From Oligoflexus tunisiensis (lineage in GTDB: Bacteria; Bdellovibrionota_B; Oligoflexia; Oligoflexales; Oligoflexaceae), in NCBI RefSeq assembly GCF_001748245.1, contig NZ_BDFO01000001.1:4906483-4970482 (forward strand): DNA of 64,000 nt, in the 5' to 3' direction. Of the stretch, positions 62,517-64,000 are shown piece after piece. Numbering within the stretch: the stretch's first letter is position 1; each line of letters opens with the position of its first letter. The notes beneath the pieces were generated by a model, which ran no database searches, was not told the origin of the DNA, and saw only the letters and a list, made by a program, of their open reading frames with translations. Both the position numbers and the translations under genes were made by a program.

Positions 62517-63277
62517 GATCCGGATGCTCCTCCTCCTGAAAATCCACCACCGCCGCCGCCCCAGCCGCCGCCGCCTCCACCGAAGCCGCCGCCACCGAAA
62601 CCACCGCCGCCCCAGCCACCAAATCCACTGCGACGCCCACCGAAGCGGCCGCGCGGTCCACCTCCACCAGCCGCCATGATAAGAATGACAACCAGAAAGA
62701 TGACGAGGGAAAACAGGGAGCCCACGCCCCCTCTGCGTTCCCCGCGCGTGCTCCGCACTCGCGTCTCGGGAGCGTCGACCCCGAATTTAAAATCCGGATC
62801 CGTATAAGCCACGATATGGGCCACACCAGCAATCACACCGGCATCATAATCACCCTCACGAAACAGTGGGGTCATCTTCTCCCGGATGATACGGCTGGAA
62901 TAAAGGTCGGTCAGCGAACCTTCCAATCCCTGCCCCACCTCGATGCGGAGTTTGCGATCCTGGGCTGAAATCAAAAGTATGGCGCCGTTATCCTTGTCCG
63001 CGGTCCCGAGTTTCCATTGCTCTGCGACGCGTATCCCAAATTGTTCGATGGTTTCATCTTCCAGCTGGGGTACTGTCAGCACTGTAATTTGACTGCCGCC
63101 CGCCTGGTGCAGGTCACGCAGCTGTTGATTGAGATAGGTTTCCGTCCCTTCGGAAAGTATCTGGGCGGTATCCATGACAGGAGCCGCCAACGGAGGAATG
63201 GGTGTGACCGCCAGCGCAGACGTCACACTCCCTAGCCAAACTATCAGCAGCAGGAGTCGCTGCATGAGCGTCCTCAC
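62510..63277 (-). CDS. Secreted TPM-domain protein with Gly-rich C-terminus (YgcG-like)
   Basis: 255 residues. A signal peptide (LLLLIVWLGSVTSALA) and a TPM domain (VMDTAQILSEGTETYLNQQL, DNGAILLISAQDRKLRIEVGQGLEG) are followed by one membrane helix (LFSLVIFLVVILIMAAG) and a 60-residue Gly/Trp-rich tail ending GGGASGSW. This is the standard YgcG-type layout next to LemA. It overlaps lemA by 4 bases. Confidence 0.93.
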   Translation of the reverse strand: MRTLMQRLLLLIVWLGSVTSALAVTPIPPLAAPVMDTAQILSEGTETYLNQQLRDLHQAGGSQITVLTVPQLEDETIEQFGIRVAEQWKLGTADKDNGAILLISAQDRKLRIEVGQGLEGSLTDLYSSRIIREKMTPLFREGDYDAGVIAGVAHIVAYTDPDFKFGVDAPETRVRSTRGERRGGVGSLFSLVIFLVVILIMAAGGGGPRGRFGGRRSGFGGWGGGGFGGGGFGGGGGGWGGGGGGFSGGGASGSW

Positions 63278-63873
63278 TTGAATTCAACCTTGGGCGCGGT
63301 CTCGATCTGCTGTTTCTCGGCGTCCGTCACGGTCCATTGCGGCATCTTCTCATGATGATAGATGAGGCTATTGGTAAAACTTGTGGGGGGCACGGTAATC
63401 AAATTGTTGAACTCATTAATCGCTTCGATGTAGCGCTGACGTGCCACGGCAATACGGTTTTCCGTGCCTTCGAGTTGTGCACTCAGATCGCGGAACTGCG
63501 CATCGGCCTTCAGATCTGGGTATTTTTCCACTACGACCATGAGTCGACCCAAAGCCTGGCTGAGGCTGCCTTGCGTGGCCATATATTGCTGCAACTGTTT
63601 GGGATCCATGGAACCCGGATCCACCGTCGTCTGGGTGGCCTTGGCCCGGGCTTCCACAACAGCTGTCAGAGTATCCTGTTCATGCGCAGCGTAACCTTTG
63701 ACCACACTGACAAGGTTGGGAATCAGGTCAGCCCGTCTTTTATACTGGTTCGTGGTTTCTGCCAGGGCGGCTTCCACTTTGTTTTTGGCCTGGGGAATGG
63801 ACTGCAAACCACAGCCTGCCATGGCTCCCACCAGGAACAAACCGGCGATTGTCCGACATATAATACGCAACAT
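63274..63873 (-). CDS. lemA: LemA family lipoprotein
   Basis: 199 residues. A lipobox (GAMAGC) is followed by the LemA helical bundle (NKVEAALAETTNQYKRRADL, IPNLVSVVKGYAAHEQDTL, RQRYIEAINEFNNLI). The ATG at 63873 has GAGGAG upstream and puts the lipobox at the right place; a longer frame from 63933 does not. LemA proteins sit in the membrane and are usually paired with TPM proteins, as here; their role is poorly understood. Confidence 0.93.
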   Translation of the reverse strand: MLRIICRTIAGLFLVGAMAGCGLQSIPQAKNKVEAALAETTNQYKRRADLIPNLVSVVKGYAAHEQDTLTAVVEARAKATQTTVDPGSMDPKQLQQYMATQGSLSQALGRLMVVVEKYPDLKADAQFRDLSAQLEGTENRIAVARQRYIEAINEFNNLITVPPTSFTNSLIYHHEKMPQWTVTDAEKQQIETAPKVEFK

Positions 63874-63916
63874 GGAATACTCCTCCGTTTCGTCCTTCTC
63901 GGACTCTTGCCCAGGT

Positions 63917-63946
63917 ATAATGTAATGCTTCATGTGTATTTGGCAA
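63917..63946 (-). promoter_or_regulatory. Candidate promoter of the lemA-TPM operon
   Basis: On the minus strand TTGCCA is followed after 18 bases by CATTAT, 44 bases before the lemA start. Both boxes match the sigma-70 consensus at four or five of six positions. Confidence 0.3.
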
Positions 63947-64000
63947 GGCCGAAGACGGGCTGGGAATGAGGATCCCTAGCCAGCCTGGGTTTGTGTCGAG

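Noticed and set aside
1..64000. tRNA or rRNA genes and mobile-element integrases
   Set aside because: No cloverleaf-like sequence, rRNA core motif, transposase or integrase was seen when reading the intergenic parts; no attachment site pair was found.

Overview
The window is chromosomal DNA of a GC-rich Gram-negative bacterium. Evidence for this is the many type II signal peptides (lipoboxes), the RND/TolC efflux parts, an S46 periplasmic peptidase and LemA/TPM proteins. Two 7TM-DISM receptor cyclases, several large lipoproteins with FGE/DUF1554/von Willebrand/PA14 modules, a myxobacterial-like order of PUFA synthase genes and a complete ole operon suggest the Bdellovibrionota/Oligoflexia or another former deltaproteobacterial group. 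This is inference from gene content, not a species identification. No rRNA, tRNA, integrase, prophage or true CRISPR array was seen.

Layout. 1-4.8 kb: the end of a CheA-like Hpt/ATPase protein, a 7TM-DISM nucleotide cyclase, a DUF4337-like membrane protein and a PA14 lipoprotein. 4.9-18.8 kb (minus): a three-gene PUFA synthase operon, pfaD-pfaA-pfaC, preceded by an array of direct repeats (18.79-19.13 kb) that probably contains its control region. 19.2-24.5 kb: one small hypothetical gene and three lipoproteins. 24.85-29.44 kb (plus): oleA-oleB-oleC-oleD, the complete long-chain olefin (head-to-head hydrocarbon) pathway, followed by a structured intergenic element and a full-length MRP-type ABC exporter. 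33.4-49.9 kb (minus): an EEP-family hydrolase, a phospholipase D/VTT fusion, an orphan RND pump, an unknown two-TM protein, a lone Hpt protein, a DUF1186/pRiA4b-ORF3 protein, and a TetR-TolC-adaptor-RND efflux operon. 50-56 kb: a beta-propeller-like membrane protein, a cyclic-nucleotide-binding regulator, a ricin-type lectin, the Tag glycosylase and an S46 peptidase. 56.2-64 kb: an MFS transporter, an HExxH secreted protein, the second 7TM-DISM cyclase, an APH-like kinase and a LemA-TPM-TPM operon.

How it may work together. The most interesting reading is a lipid-chemistry island. The Pfa enzymes would build polyunsaturated acyl chains; six kilobases away OleA-D could condense acyl-CoAs and convert them through a beta-lactone to internal olefins; the ABC exporter next to oleD could move a hydrophobic product. 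Pfa plus Ole is the known route to C31 polyunsaturated hydrocarbons in Shewanella, but here the two pathways sit side by side and the Pfa enzyme is unusual: three ACPs, no PfaB, no PPTase nearby, and a 17-copy 12-residue repeat inserted between the ACPs and the KR region. A second theme is cyclic nucleotide signalling: two receptor cyclases and one cNMP-binding protein. A third is small intergenic repeats that copy the 3' end, including the stop codon, of the gene beside them.
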